Source of the DNA: Zea mays
Lineage: Eukaryota > Streptophyta > Magnoliopsida > Poales > Poaceae
NCBI RefSeq assembly: GCF_902167145.1
Contig: NC_050105.1
Span: 141,531,988-141,595,987 of the forward strand
DNA length: 64,000 nucleotides
Direction: 5' to 3'
The notes beneath the pieces were generated by a model. That model worked only from the letters and a program-made list of their open reading frames with translations, searched no databases and had not been told where the DNA came from. A program made the position numbers and the translations under genes. Position 1 is the stretch's first letter. The number at the start of each line of letters is the position of its first letter. Shown here piece by piece: positions 20,373 to 32,219 of the stretch.

Positions 20373-23136
20373 TGTAACGCCCCGAATTTTGCAGTTGAAT
20401 TTTTTTTCTTTTCTTTACTCGCCAAAATTCGGGCGTTACCTTTTCTTTTTCTTTTTCCCCTCGCTAAACCTTGACCTTTTCCAAAGTTCTAGCGGGATTC
20501 GGTTTGGATTTCCCGTGTAAGAAAAACCCTAAATACCTTATGTTGTTTGATGCACCATGCCGAACCCTGCATTTCTTTTGATTGCTTTGAAAGCGCAATT
20601 GCATTCATGTAGAAAGATCGGATTTCGAAAATGTGGAGAAGATCTTTTCTTTCTTTTTTTTCTCCCTCTCTTTTTTTTCTCTCCTCTTTTTCTCTCTCTC
20701 CCGCGCCGTGGGCCGACCCCGGCCGGCCCAAGCCCCTGCGCCCCCCCTCTTGGGCCCAAAGCAGGCCCAGCCGCCCCCACCCCCCCCCTCTTTTTCCCCA
20801 AATCCCCTCTCCCTCTCCCTCATTCTCTCCCTCATTCTCTCCCTCCCCACCCAAGCCGCCGCCCCCACCCACCTCCCTGCCCTAGCCGCCGCCGCTGCCC
20901 CGACCCCGGCTGCGCGCCCTCGCCGTCGGCCACCCCCCCCCCCCTCGCCGGTGAGCCCCCTCCCCTCCCCCTTCTCCCTCCTCTCTCCTTCCCCCTCCCC
21001 TCCTTCTCCCCTTGGCCGCTGGCCCTTGGCCGCGCCCGGCCGCCCGACCGCGCCGCCCGGCCGCCCGGCCGCCCCCAGCCCCGCCCGCTCGGCCCCCTGG
21101 CCGCGTCCGCCGCCCGCTCGGCCCCTTGGCCGCGCCCGCCGCCCGCCCTGGCCCCTGGTCGCGCCCCCCTGTCCCGGGCCGGTTCAGCCGGCCTCGGCCC
21201 CGGCTCAGCCGCCCCGGCCCCAGCTCGGCCGCCCCCCCCCCCCGCGCTCGGCCGCCCCAGCTCGGCCGCCTGCCCCCGGGCCGGTTCAACCGCCCTAGGG
21301 CCGGTTCAACCGCCCCCCCCTCTGTTTTTTTTATTTATTTTTTTTATTTTATTTTATTTACTTTCTGCGATCATAATTACTGTATTTTAAGTAGGCTAAT
21401 CACTGTTCATGCTATGGGAAAATAGGAAGTTTAATTTGAAATTCCGTTATGCTATTGATTCACGTAGTTAATTGTTTACCCTGTGCAATGTTGATCAACT
21501 AAAAGTGATTATGTTTCCATTAGTATATATAAATATGTATAACAGAATTATTTTGTTAAAAACCAATTGTGTCATTAGTGCATAAGATTTAACCCCCTGC
21601 GAGACCTTTCCCGTTTCTTTCTAACCATAACAAATGCGTTATCGAATGTCATACTTGATGCATATTCGCTTTATTTGTTATCTTGTATGGTGTACTGTTC
21701 TTTTGTATTAAATATGTGGATGTATGTATGTATGTTTGCGCTCGCATAGAGAACGATCCGGTCGAAGAGCCCGAGGAATTCGCAGGAGAAGCCCCTGAGC
21801 AGCAGTCGTTTGGTGGAGGCAAGTGTCCTTTGACCTATCTATGTCCTATTCATTCTTTAATTCACCTCCCGCATTACACCTTTATACCTAAGGATTGACT
21901 AGCTTTTGTTATCCATGTCCTTGTTTACCTATTTGGGTCGGATTATTACTACTTAGTCTGATGCTATTGCTCAACTCTAATCAATGAACATGATGTGATT
22001 ATCTATGATACGCTGTTTTCCCGTTCTTCTTTATGATTATACTTGTGGTTTTCAAGGGGACTCGAGCGGTTTCTCGAGTGCCTCTCCGTAAGGACCTGTT
22101 CTATGGATGACCGCCCGGGAAAACAGTGCAACCATGAGGGTGGAATGGGGTGCCCTTAGCTGAATAATTAGAGGATCCGGGGTGTAGTTCACTTAGCCGT
22201 CGTGCCGTCAATGGGGCTCGGTGTATGCGGCTCGCTCTGCCAAGTTTGGGTTCGCCCCTTGGGGAGGAGTGCGGTGCATTTAGGAAACCTAACGGGTGGC
22301 TACAGCCCCGGGGAATCTTTGTAAAGGCTTCGTAGTGAATCCCTGGCCATTCACCTCGGGAGTGAATAAGGGTCTTGCAAGCCCGGGCTAGAGAGGGAAT
22401 CACGGCTTGTGGGTAAAGTGCACAACCTCTGCAGAGTGTTATGAAACTGATATATCAGCCGTGCTCGCGGTTATGAGCGGCCAAGGGAGCTCCAGAGATT
22501 AGTGATACTTGATCAGAGACATTGTGGTACAGATGGTTATGAGATTGATGGTTCCGGTTACGATTATGGTATTGGTAAGTGGTATTCTTTCCGTTTGGAA
22601 AGGATACAATGGGCTAATAACTTGGGTTAATGTTAAAACCTGGCTTTCTACTAGTAAGTAATAACCTGACCAACTAAAAGCAACCGCTTGACTTATCCCC
22701 ACATAAAGCTAGTCCACTACAGCCAAACAGGATACTTGCTGAGTATGTTGATGTGTACTCACCCTTGCTCTACACACCAAACCCCCCCCCCCAGGTTGTC
22801 AGCATTGCAACCACTGCTCAGGAGAAGATGAAGCTGTGGAAGGAGACTTCCAGGAGTTCCAAGACTACGACGAGTTCTAGGTGTGGGTTAGCGGCAACCC
22901 CCAGTCGGCTGCCTGTGAAGGCCGCGTTATCTACGTTTCTTTTCCGCACTTTGATTTATTGTAAGAACTATATGGACGTCTCAGACGTATGATGTAAACA
23001 ACTATTATTCCCTTTTAATACTATTTTGAGCACTGTGTGATGATGTCCATATTATGTAACTGCTGTGTACGTGAATAACTGATCCTGGCACGTACATGGT
23101 TCGCATTCGGTTTGCCTTCTAAAACCGGGTGTGACA
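20373..23136 (+). repeat. 3' LTR of chromovirus E
   Basis: 2764 bp, nearly identical to 11309-14071. Differences noticed by eye are C/T in the GC-rich block (CCCCTTGG near 21125), A/G at CCCGGGC near 22383, and changes in the length of several C runs. Confidence 0.93.
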
Positions 23137-24505
23137 ATAGTCTATGTCATCATCATCACTAGACTCATTATCACTAGAAGAAGCATAGGTGGAGTCTCGA
23201 GTACTCACCTTCTTCTCCCTTGCCATAAGGCATGTGTGACGCTCGTTGGGGAAGAGGGATGACTTGTTGAAGGCGGTGGCGGCGAGTCCTTCATTGTCGG
23301 AGTCGGAGGAGCAATCCGAATCCCACTCCTTTCCGATGTGTGCCTCGCCCTTGGCCTTCTTGTAATTCTTCTTCTTTTCCCTCTTGTTCCCCTGTTCCTG
23401 GTCACTATCGTTATCGGGGCAGTTAGCGATAAAATGACCAATCTTACCGCACTTGAAGCATGAGCGCTTCCCCTTTGTCTTGGTCTTGCTTGGCTGCCCC
23501 TTGTGACCTTTTAGCACCGTCTTGAAGCGTTTGATGATGAGAGCCATCTCTTCATCATTAAGTCTGGTCGCCTCAATTTGTGCCACCTTGCTAGGTAGCG
23601 CCTCCTTGCTTCTTGTTGCCTTGAGAGCAAGGGGTTGATGCTCGTTGATCGGTCCATTCAAGGCGTCGTCCACATATCTTGCCTCCTTGATCATCATCCG
23701 CCCGCTTACGAATTTTCCGAGTACCTCCTCGGGCGTCATCTTCGTGTACCTGGGATTCTCACGAATATTGTTCACGAGATGAGGATCAAGAATGGTAAAT
23801 GACCTTAGCATTAGGCGGACGACGTCGTGATCCGTCCATCGCGTGCTTCCGTAGCTCCTTATTTTGTTGATAAGGGTCTTGAGCTGGTTGTATGTTTGGG
23901 TTGGCTCCTCGCCCCTTATCATTGCAAACCTTCCAAGCTCGCCCTCCACCAACTCCATTTTAGTGAGCATGGTGATGTCGTTCCCCTCGTGAGAAATCTT
24001 GAGGGTGTCCCATATCTGCTTGGCATTGTCCAAGCCGCTCACCTTATTGTACTCGTCCCTGCACAAAGAGGCTAGCAACACAGTAGTAGCTTGTGCATTT
24101 TTATGAATTTGTTCATTAATAAACATAGGGCTATCCGAGCTATCAAATTTCATTCCATTCTCTACAATCTCCCATATGCTTGGATGGAGAGAGAATAAAT
24201 GACTACACATTTTGTGACTCCAAAATCCGTAGTCCTCCCCATCAAAGTGTGGAGGTTTGCCAAGAGGAATGGAAAGCAAATGCGAATTCGAACTATGTGG
24301 AATACGAGAATAATCAAATGAAAAATTCGAATTGACCGTCTTCCTGTAGTCGTTGTCGTCGTCCTTTTGAGAAGAAGAGGATTCGTCGCTGTCGTAGTAG
24401 ACGATCTCCTTGATGCGCCTTGTCTTCTTCTTCTTCCCATCTTTGCGCTTGTGGCCCGAGCCAGAGTCGTTGGATTTGTCATCTTTTGGCTCGTTGACGA
24501 AGGAC
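23137..24505 (-). pseudogene. Sirevirus D gag, middle part
   Basis: This lies between insertions E and C. It carries the Gag core and the CCHC knuckle (CFKCGKIGHFIANC), reading from the frame in 24500 down to the acidic stretch near 23145. At 23207-23209 it holds the sequence AAG|GTGAGT, a consensus splice donor at a codon boundary. ATAGT at 23137-23141 is the E target duplication; AGGAC at 24501-24505 is that of C. No internal stop was seen. Confidence 0.88.
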
Positions 24506-25753
24506 TGAAAGGGAAATGTGCCCTTGGGCCATTTCTAAGTATTTTGGTGATTGAGTGCAAACACAAGGGCCTAAATGTGAAAATATGCTCATGGATGAAC
24601 AAAGTGTAAATCACAAGTAAAGGTATGTTTCTAAGCCTTAGTACATTAGTTTTGTGTACTAACATCTTGTCTAAGTGTTAGAAACAGGAGAAAGAAGAAA
24701 AGAAAAGAAGTGGAGAGTGGCTGTGTACAGCCAAAGGCTGCTTCGGGCTGGGGCACCGGACTGTCCGGTGTGCACCGGACAGTGTCCGGTGCGCCAGATC
24801 AGCGCAGCGAAAACCAGCCGCTCTCGGGTTTTTCTCCGGCGACTTCGGCTAAAATTCACCGGACTGTCCGGTGTGCACCGGACTGTCCGGTGAGCCAACG
24901 GTCGGCCGGGCCAACGGTCGGCCGCGCGATCGGCGCGCGACACGTGGCCGAGCCAACGGTCGGAAGGAAGCACCGGACTGTCCGGTGTGCACCGGACTGT
25001 CCGGTGCGCCAGATCTGCAACGGTCGGCTTCGCTTTCTATGGAAACAAATCGGGCACCGGACAGTGTCCGGTGTGCACCGGACTGTCCGGTGCGTCACGA
25101 GACAGAAGGCAAAGATGGCCTTCCAGATTTGTTCCCAACGGCTCCTAGCTGCCTTGGGGCTATAAAAGGGACCCCTTGGCGCATGGAGGAGTATACCAAG
25201 CATTCCTTGAGCACTCTTGATCACTCACACATCAATCTCGCGCACTTGTTCGACATTCTAGTGATTTGAGCTCCGTTCTAGTGTGCTAGTCTTTTGAGCT
25301 CAAGTCTGGGTCTTGTGTGTGCGTATTCGCTGTGATCTTTGTGTCGTGTGTGAGTTGCTAATCCCTCCTTTGCTCTGTGATTCTCTGTGAACATCTTTTG
25401 TAAGGGCGAGAGGCTCCAAGTTGTGGAGATTCCTCGCAAACGGGATTGAGAAAAGAAAAGCAAGAACACCGTGGTATTCAAGTTGATCATTGGATCACTT
25501 GAGAGGAGTTGAGTGCAACTCTCGTCCGTTGGGACGCCACAACGTGGAGTAGGCAAGTTTTGTACTTGGCCGAACCACGGGATAACCACTGTGTCATCTC
25601 TGTGATTGGATTCTTGTGGTTATTGTGTTTTGACTCCTCTCTAGCCACTTGGCATAAACTGTGCTAACACCTAATCAAGTTTTGTGGCTATAAGTTTAAG
25701 TTTTTACAGGATCACCTATTCACCCCCCCCCCCCCCCCCTCTAGGTGCTCTCA
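24506..25753 (+). repeat. 5' LTR of element C
   Basis: 1248 bp, TG...CA. The palindrome cluster CACCGGACTGTCCGGTG and variants spans 24754-25092, interleaved with CAACGGTCGGC-type repeats. A TATA box follows at 25161-25167. A 17-C run lies at 25723-25739, near the end. Confidence 0.95.
25161..25167 (+). promoter_or_regulatory. TATA box of Sirevirus C LTR
   Basis: TATAAAA in the context GGGGCTATAAAAGGGACC, directly after the palindrome block. Transcription is expected near 25190. The same motif occurs in all A, C and D LTRs; F has TATAAATA. Confidence 0.75.
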
Positions 25754-25755
25754 AT

Positions 25756-25768
25756 TGGTATCGGAGCC
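25756..25768 (+). other. Primer binding site of element C
   Basis: TGGTATCGGAGCC, two bases after the LTR. It has one mismatch to the initiator-Met tRNA complement (G for A at position 8), unlike the perfect site in A. Confidence 0.88.
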
Positions 25769-25803
25769 GTTCTCTTCAAGAAAGGGACTAACCGCCCGAA
25801 GAG

Positions 25804-28209
25804 ATGGATCCTAAGGGGAAGGGAATTGTGATCAACGACAAGGAGAAGGAGTCCTTCGTCAATGAGCCAAGGGATGACAAGTCCAATGACTCGGGCTCGG
25901 GCCACAAGCGAAGAGACGGGAAGAAGAAGAAGACAAGACGCATCAAGGAGATCGTCTACTACGACAGCGATGAGTCCTCTTCTTCCCAAAAGGACGACGA
26001 CTACGACAAACAAAGGAAACCGGTTAATTCTAACTTTTCTTTTGACTACTCTCGTATTCCGCATAGTTCAAATTCACATTTGCTTTCCATTCCACTCGGC
26101 AAGCCCCCACACTTTGATGGGGAGGACTACGGATTTTGGAGCCACAAAATGCGTAGTCACCTATTCTCTCTCCATCCTAGCATATGGGAGATTGTAGATA
26201 GTGGAATGCACTTTAATAGTTCGGATAGTCCTATATTCATTAATGAGCAAATCCATAAGAATGCACAAGCTACTACTGTTCTTCTAGCCTCATTGTGCAG
26301 GGATGAATATAATAAAGTGAGTGGCTTGGATAACGCCAAGCAAATCTGGGATACCCTCAAGATCTCTCATGAGGGAAATGACGCTACCTTGCTCACCAAA
26401 ATGGAGTTGGTGGAGGGCGAGCTTGGACGGTTCGCGATGATAAGGGGCGAGGAGCCAACTCAAACATACAACCGGCTCAAGACCCTTGTCAACAAAATAA
26501 GGAGCTACGGAAGCACGCGATGGACGGACCACGACGTCGTCCGACTAATGCTCAGGTCCTTTACCGTTCTTGATCCTCATTTGGTGAATAATATTCGTGA
26601 GAATCCCAGGTACACCAAAATGTCGCCCGAAGAAGTACTAGGAAAATTCGTCAGCGGGCGAATGATGATCGAGGAGGCAAGGTATGTGGACGACGCCTTG
26701 AATGGACCGATCAACGAGCCGCAACCTTTTGCTCTCAAAGCCACAGGGAACAAGGAGGCGCTACCCAGCAAGGTGGCGCAAATTGAGGCGGCCGGTCTTA
26801 ATGAAGAAGAAATGGCCCTCATTATCAAGAGATTCAAGACGGTGCTAAAGGGTCGCAATGGACAGCCGAGCAAGACTAAGACCAAGGGGAAGCGATCATG
26901 CTTCAAATGCGGTAAGCTTGGTCATTTTATTGCTAACTGTCCTGATAATGATAGTGACCAGGAAAAGGGGAACAAGAGGGAAAAGAAGAAGCACTACAAG
27001 AAGGCAAAGGGCGAGGCGCATCTAGGCAAGGAGTGGGACTCGGATTGCTCCTCGTCCGACTCCGACAATGAAGGACTCGCCGCCACCGCCTTCAACAAAT
27101 CAACCCTCTTCCCCAACGAGCGTCACACATGCCTTATGGCAAGAGAGAAGAAGGTATGTACTCGCAACTCTACCTATGCTTCTTCAAGTGAGGACGAATC
27201 TAGTGATGAGGATGAAGTAGATTATTCATGTTTGTTCAAGGGCTTAGATAGATCTAAGATAGACAAAATTAATGAATTAATTGATGCCTTGAATGAAAAG
27301 AATATACTTTTAGAAAAGCAAGAGGATTTGCTGTATGAAGAGCATGATAAATTTGTTGAGGCACAAAAATCCTATGCTTTAGAAGTTAAGAGAAATGAAA
27401 TGCTTTCTTTTGAACTATCTACTTGTCATGAAACCATTTCTACTTTGAAAGGTGTCAACAATGATTTAAATGCTAAATTAGAAGTAGCAAACAAATCCAA
27501 TTCTTGTGTAGAACATGTTGAAATTTGTACTAGGTGTAAAGACTTTGACATTAATGCTTGTAGTGAACACCTAGTTTCAATTTCCAAGCTTAATGATGAA
27601 CTGGCTAGTCTTAATGCTCAACTTAAGACTAGCAAGAATGATTTCGATAAGCTAAAATTTGCAAGGGATGCCTACACAATTGGTAGACACCCCTCAATTA
27701 AGGATGGACTTGGCTTCAAGAGAGAAGCTAAGAACTTAACAAGCCATAAGGCTCCCATTCCCGCCAAGGAGAAAGGGAAGGCCCCTATGGCTACTAGTGC
27801 TAAAAGGAACCATGCATTTTTGTATCATGATAGAAGACAAACTAGAAATGTAAGTCATAATGCTTATGATTCATATGTTTATGATTCTCATACCATGTTT
27901 GCTCCTAGTTCCTCTTATGTGTATGATAGAAATGTTACTAGGAGAAATGTTGTTCCTAAAAGAAATGCTATTCATCATGTGCCTAGAAGGAATGTTATTC
28001 ATGCTCCTAGGAAAATAGCAAATGAACCTTCCACAATTTATTATGCTTTAAATGCTTCCTTTGCTATTTGTAGAAAGGATAAGAAAATTGTTGCTAGGAA
28101 GTTAGGGGCAAAATGCAAGGGAGACAAAACTTGCATTTGGGTCCCTAAGGATATTTGCACTAACCTTGTAGGACCCAACATGAGTTGGGTACCTAAGACC
28201 CAAGCCTAA
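25804..28209 (+). CDS. Sirevirus C gag
   Basis: An intact 801-aa Gag starting at the first ATG after the PBS (MDPKGKG). Layout as in A: charged N-terminus, Gag core (about 90-300), CCHC knuckle at residues 366-379, acidic stretch, coiled-coil region (about 480-600), basic tail rich in Arg, Asn and Tyr (about 680-760). Codon 450 is followed by GTATGT (27154), a donor-like site at a codon boundary; an intron from there to 28222 would fuse the first 450 residues in frame to Pol. TAA stop at 28207-28209. Confidence 0.93.
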   Translation: MDPKGKGIVINDKEKESFVNEPRDDKSNDSGSGHKRRDGKKKKTRRIKEIVYYDSDESSSSQKDDDYDKQRKPVNSNFSFDYSRIPHSSNSHLLSIPLGKPPHFDGEDYGFWSHKMRSHLFSLHPSIWEIVDSGMHFNSSDSPIFINEQIHKNAQATTVLLASLCRDEYNKVSGLDNAKQIWDTLKISHEGNDATLLTKMELVEGELGRFAMIRGEEPTQTYNRLKTLVNKIRSYGSTRWTDHDVVRLMLRSFTVLDPHLVNNIRENPRYTKMSPEEVLGKFVSGRMMIEEARYVDDALNGPINEPQPFALKATGNKEALPSKVAQIEAAGLNEEEMALIIKRFKTVLKGRNGQPSKTKTKGKRSCFKCGKLGHFIANCPDNDSDQEKGNKREKKKHYKKAKGEAHLGKEWDSDCSSSDSDNEGLAATAFNKSTLFPNERHTCLMAREKKVCTRNSTYASSSEDESSDEDEVDYSCLFKGLDRSKIDKINELIDALNEKNILLEKQEDLLYEEHDKFVEAQKSYALEVKRNEMLSFELSTCHETISTLKGVNNDLNAKLEVANKSNSCVEHVEICTRCKDFDINACSEHLVSISKLNDELASLNAQLKTSKNDFDKLKFARDAYTIGRHPSIKDGLGFKREAKNLTSHKAPIPAKEKGKAPMATSAKRNHAFLYHDRRQTRNVSHNAYDSYVYDSHTMFAPSSSYVYDRNVTRRNVVPKRNAIHHVPRRNVIHAPRKIANEPSTIYYALNASFAICRKDKKIVARKLGAKCKGDKTCIWVPKDICTNLVGPNMSWVPKTQA

Positions 28210-28222
28210 ATTTGCCTTGCAG
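27154..28222 (+). other. Putative intron joining Gag to Pol in element C
   Basis: The donor reads AAG|GTATGT after a complete gag codon; the acceptor reads TTTGCCTTGCAG|GTTTATGCA, and GTT begins a codon of the pol frame. Removing these 1069 bp gives a phase-0 in-frame Gag(1-450)-Pol fusion that keeps the CCHC knuckle and drops the coiled-coil tail. A CTAAAT branch-point-like motif lies at 28206-28211. This is inference from site strength and phase; no transcript evidence is available here. Confidence 0.4.
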
Positions 28223-31200
28223 GTTTATGCATCCGGGGGTTCAAGCTGGATTATTGATAGCGGATGCACAAACCATATGACGGGAGAGAAGAAGATGTTC
28301 ACCTCCTACGTCAAGAATAAGGATTCCCAAGATTCAATCATATTCGGTGATGGGAATCAAGGCAAGGTAAAAGGGTTAGGTAAAATTGCAATTTCTAATG
28401 AGCACTCTATCTCTAATGTGTTTTTAGTAGAGTCACTAGGATATAATTTACTATCTGTTAGTCAATTGTGCAATATGGGATATAACTGTCTGTTTACAAA
28501 TATAGATGTGTCTGTCTTTAGAAGAAGTGATGGTTCACTAGCTTTTAAGGGTGTATTAGACGGCAAACTTTATTTAGTTGATTTTGCAAAAGAAGAGGCC
28601 GGTCTAGATGCATGCTTAATGGCTAAGACTTGCATGGGCTGGCTGTGGCATCGCCGCTTAGCACATGTGGGGATGAAGAACCTTCACAAGCTTCTAAAGG
28701 GAGAACACGTGATAGGTCTAACCAATGTTCAATTCGAAAAAGATAGACCTTGTGCAGCTTGTCAAGCAGGGAAACAGGTGGGAGGAGCGCATCACAGCAA
28801 GAATGTGATGACCACTTCAAGACCCCTGGAGCTGCTGCATATGGACCTCTTCGGACCCGTCGCCTATCTAAGCATAGGGGGAAGTAAGTATGGTTTAGTT
28901 ATTGTTGATGATTTTTCCCGCTTCACTTGGGTGTTCTTTTTGCAGGATAAGTCTGAAACCCAAGGGACCCTCAAACGCTTCCTCAGGAGAGCTCAAAATG
29001 AGTTTGAGCTCAAAGTGAAAAAGATAAGAAGCGACAACGGGTCCGAGTTCAAGAACCTTCAAGTGGAGGAGTTCCTTGAAGAGGAAGGGATCAAGCACGA
29101 GTTCTCCGCTCCCTACACACCACAGCAAAATGGTGTGGTAGAGAGGAAGAACAGGACGCTCATCGACATGGCGAGGACGATGCTAGGAGAGTTCAAGACC
29201 CCCGAGTGCTTTTGGACGGAAGCCGTGAACACGGCGTGCCACGCCATCAACAGGGTCTACCTTCATCGCCTCCTCAAGAAGACATCGTATGAGCTACTAA
29301 CCGGTAACAAACCCAATGTATCGTACTTTCGTGTATTTGGGAGTAAATGCTACATTCTAGTAAAGAAGGGTAGAAATTCTAAGTTTGCTCCCAAAGCTGT
29401 AGAAGGGTTTTTATTAGGTTATGACTCAAATACAAAGGCGTATAGAGTCTTCAACAAATCATCGGGTTTGGTTGAAGTCTCTAGCGACGTTGTATTTGAT
29501 GAGACTAATGGCTCTCCAAGAGAGCAAGTTGTTGATTGTGATGATGTAGATGAAGAAGATGTTCCGACGGCCGCTATACGGACCATGGCGATTGGAGAAG
29601 TACGGCCACAGGAACAAGATGAACGAGATCAACCTTCTTCCTCAACTATGGTGCAACCCCCAACCGAAGATGACGAACAGGTACCTCAAGTGGAGGCGCT
29701 TGATCAAGGGGGAGCACAAGATGATCAAGTGATAGAGGAAGAAGCGCAACCGGCACCTCCAACTCAAGTTCGAGCGATGATTCAAAGGGATCATCCCGTC
29801 GACCAAATTCTGGGTGACATTAGCAAGGGAGTAACTACTCGATCTCGATTAGTTAATTTTTGTGAGCATTACTCCTTTGTCTCTTCTATTGAGCCTTTCA
29901 GGGTAGAAGAGGCCTTGCTAGATCCGGACTGGGTGTTGGCCATGCAAGAGGAGTTAAACAATTTCAAGCGCAATGAAGTTTGGACATTGGTGCCTCGTCC
30001 GAAGCAAAATGTTGTGGGAACCAAGTGGGTGTTCCGCAACAAACAGGACGAGCACGGGGTGGTGACGAGAAACAAGGCTCGACTTGTGGCAAAAGGTTAT
30101 GCCCAAGTCGCAGGTTTGGATTTCGAGGAGACTTTTGCTCCTGTGGCTAGGCTAGAATCAATTCGTATCTTGCTAGCATATGCCGCTCACCATTCTTTCA
30201 GGTTGTTTCAAATGGATGTGAAGAGCGCCTTCCTCAACGGGCCAATCAAGGAGGAGGTGTACGTGGAGCAACCCCCTGGCTTCGAGGATGAACGGTACCC
30301 CGACCATGTGTGTAAGCTCTCTAAGGCGCTCTATGGACTTAAGCAAGCCCCAAGAGCATGGTATGAATGCCTTAGAGATTTCTTAATTGCTAATGCTTTC
30401 AAGGTTGGGAAAGCCGATCCAACTCTTTTTACTAAGACTTGTAATGGTGATTTGTTTGTGTGCCAAATTTATGTCGATGACATAATATTTGGTTCTACTA
30501 ACCAAAAGTCTTGTGAAGAGTTTAGCAGGGTGATGACGCAGAAATTCGAGATGTCGATGATGGGCGAGTTGAACTACTTCCTTGGGTTCCAAGTGAAGCA
30601 ACTCAAGGACGGCACCTTCATCTCCCAAACGAAGTACACGCAAGATCTGCTAAAGAGGTTTGGGATGAAGGACGCCAAGCCCGCAAAGACTCCGATGGGG
30701 ACCGACGGACACACCGACCTCAACAAAGGAGGTAAGTCCGTTGATCAAAAAGCATACCGGTCAATGATAGGTTCTTTGCTTTACTTATGTGCTAGTAGAC
30801 CGGATATTATGCTTAGCGTATGCATGTGTGCTAGATTTCAATCCGATCCTAAGGAGTGTCACTTAGTGGCGGTGAAGCGAATTCTTAGATATTTGGTTGC
30901 TACGCCTTGCTTCGGGCTCTGGTATCCAAAGGGGTCTACCTTTGACTTAGTTGGATACTCAGACTCCGACTATGCTGGATGTAAGGTCGATAGGAAGAGT
31001 ACATCGGGGACGTGCCAATTCTTAGGAAGGTCCCTGGTGTCATGGAACTCTAAGAAACAAACTTCCGTTGCCCTATCCACCGCTGAGGCCGAGTATGTTG
31101 CCGCAGGACAGTGTTGCGCGCAACTACTTTGGATGAGGCAAACCCTCAGGGACTTTGGCTACAATCTGAGCAAAGTCCCACTCCTATGTGATAATGAGAG

Positions 31201-31423
31201 TGCTATCCGCATGGCGGAAAATCCTGTTGAACACAGCCGCACAAAGCACATAGACATCCGGCATCACTTTTTGAGAGACCACCAGCAAAAGGGAGATATC
31301 GAAGTGTTTCATGTTAGCACCGAGAACCAGCTAGCCGATATCTTCACTAAGCCTCTAGATGAGAAGACCTTTTGCAGGTTGCGTAGTGAGCTAAATGTCT
31401 TAGATTCGCGGAACCTGGATTGA
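28217..31423 (+). CDS. Sirevirus C pol polyprotein
   Basis: An intact Copia Pol, 1068 codons from the TTG shown. The frame is open from 28184, overlapping the gag end by 26 bp in the +1 frame, and there is no ATG that could serve as a Pol start. Protease DSG at residue 14, zinc finger HHCC about 145-190, integrase D210, D273, E309 (35-residue D-E spacing), acidic variable linker about 430-540, RT YVDD with catalytic Asp at 754, RNase H Asp at 916 and the Sirevirus-typical STAEAEY. All catalytic residues are present, and with the identical LTRs this makes C a candidate for an active element. Confidence 0.94.
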   Translation: MQVYASGGSSWIIDSGCTNHMTGEKKMFTSYVKNKDSQDSIIFGDGNQGKVKGLGKIAISNEHSISNVFLVESLGYNLLSVSQLCNMGYNCLFTNIDVSVFRRSDGSLAFKGVLDGKLYLVDFAKEEAGLDACLMAKTCMGWLWHRRLAHVGMKNLHKLLKGEHVIGLTNVQFEKDRPCAACQAGKQVGGAHHSKNVMTTSRPLELLHMDLFGPVAYLSIGGSKYGLVIVDDFSRFTWVFFLQDKSETQGTLKRFLRRAQNEFELKVKKIRSDNGSEFKNLQVEEFLEEEGIKHEFSAPYTPQQNGVVERKNRTLIDMARTMLGEFKTPECFWTEAVNTACHAINRVYLHRLLKKTSYELLTGNKPNVSYFRVFGSKCYILVKKGRNSKFAPKAVEGFLLGYDSNTKAYRVFNKSSGLVEVSSDVVFDETNGSPREQVVDCDDVDEEDVPTAAIRTMAIGEVRPQEQDERDQPSSSTMVQPPTEDDEQVPQVEALDQGGAQDDQVIEEEAQPAPPTQVRAMIQRDHPVDQILGDISKGVTTRSRLVNFCEHYSFVSSIEPFRVEEALLDPDWVLAMQEELNNFKRNEVWTLVPRPKQNVVGTKWVFRNKQDEHGVVTRNKARLVAKGYAQVAGLDFEETFAPVARLESIRILLAYAAHHSFRLFQMDVKSAFLNGPIKEEVYVEQPPGFEDERYPDHVCKLSKALYGLKQAPRAWYECLRDFLIANAFKVGKADPTLFTKTCNGDLFVCQIYVDDIIFGSTNQKSCEEFSRVMTQKFEMSMMGELNYFLGFQVKQLKDGTFISQTKYTQDLLKRFGMKDAKPAKTPMGTDGHTDLNKGGKSVDQKAYRSMIGSLLYLCASRPDIMLSVCMCARFQSDPKECHLVAVKRILRYLVATPCFGLWYPKGSTFDLVGYSDSDYAGCKVDRKSTSGTCQFLGRSLVSWNSKKQTSVALSTAEAEYVAAGQCCAQLLWMRQTLRDFGYNLSKVPLLCDNESAIRMAENPVEHSRTKHIDIRHHFLRDHQQKGDIEVFHVSTENQLADIFTKPLDEKTFCRLRSELNVLDSRNLD

Positions 31424-32219
31424 ATTGTAGCATACATGTAGTTATGCTTTTGATCATGTTCCTTTTTGCATTATGTTGCTTATTATGGTGCTCAAGTTGT
31501 ACAAACACTCCCTGGACCTCACAAGTCCGTTGCAAAGTGATGCACATGTGTAGGGGGAGATGTGTTACAACTTGACCCTTTGAGACTAACCATGTGCTTG
31601 AGTTTGATAATTTAGTCTCGAAGGAGGATTGAAAGGGAAAAGGTGGACTTGGACCATGAAAGACTTCCACTGCACTCCGATGAGAGGGTAACTAATTCCA
31701 AGTTCATCTCATGAAATCTTATTGCCATTTGCTCTTAATTGAAGACTTTGGTGAGGCAATGGGGTTAACGGGCCAAGATTGATCCCGTTTTGGTGCTTGA
31801 TGCCAAAGGGGGAGAAAATAAAGGCCAAAGTGATAAATGGATCAGCTACCACTTGAGAGATTTTGAAAATAGTAGAATAGAGTTTTTGTTTTGTCAAAAG
31901 CTTTTATTGTCTCTTATTGTCTCTATTTTCAAAAGTTGGCTTCTTGTGGGGAGAAGTGTTGATTATGGGAAAAAGGGGGAGTTTTTGAAATCTTTGATCA
32001 ATCTCTTTTGGAATGACTCTCTTTATACTTCAACATGTGTGTTTGACTTAGAGATAGAGATTTGAGTTTGATTTGCAAAAACAAACCAAGTGGTGGCAAA
32101 GGATGATCCATATATGCCAAAATTGAATAAAACCAATTTGAGTTTTTATTTAAAGTGATTTTGCACTTGTTCTAGTTGCTTTATATTGTGTTGGCATAAA
32201 TCACCAAAAAGGGGGAGAT
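31424..32219 (+). other. 3' noncoding region with repeated polypurine tracts, element C
   Basis: No credible ORF. At least four GGGGGAG blocks occur (near 31551, 31807, 31974 and 32210); the last, AAAAAGGGGGAGAT, abuts the 3' LTR and is the likely true polypurine tract. Repeated tracts here are a described Sirevirus feature. Confidence 0.8.

Larger units (their letters stand above)
11309..23136 (+). mobile_element. Gypsy chromovirus E (Tekay/Del-like), complete
   Basis: An 11,828-bp plus-strand Ty3/Gypsy element with two ~2.76-kb LTRs (TG...CA), flanked by the 5-bp duplication ATAGT (11304-11308 and 23137-23141). The interior has a PBS, an extra ORF0, an uninterrupted gag-pol with terminal chromodomain, and a polypurine tract. 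By eye the LTRs differ by about two substitutions plus homopolymer-length changes, so the insertion is very recent. The pol order protease-RT-RNase H-integrase-chromodomain identifies a chromovirus; long LTRs and a 5' extra ORF fit the Tekay/Del lineage. Lineage name is inference. Confidence 0.93.
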
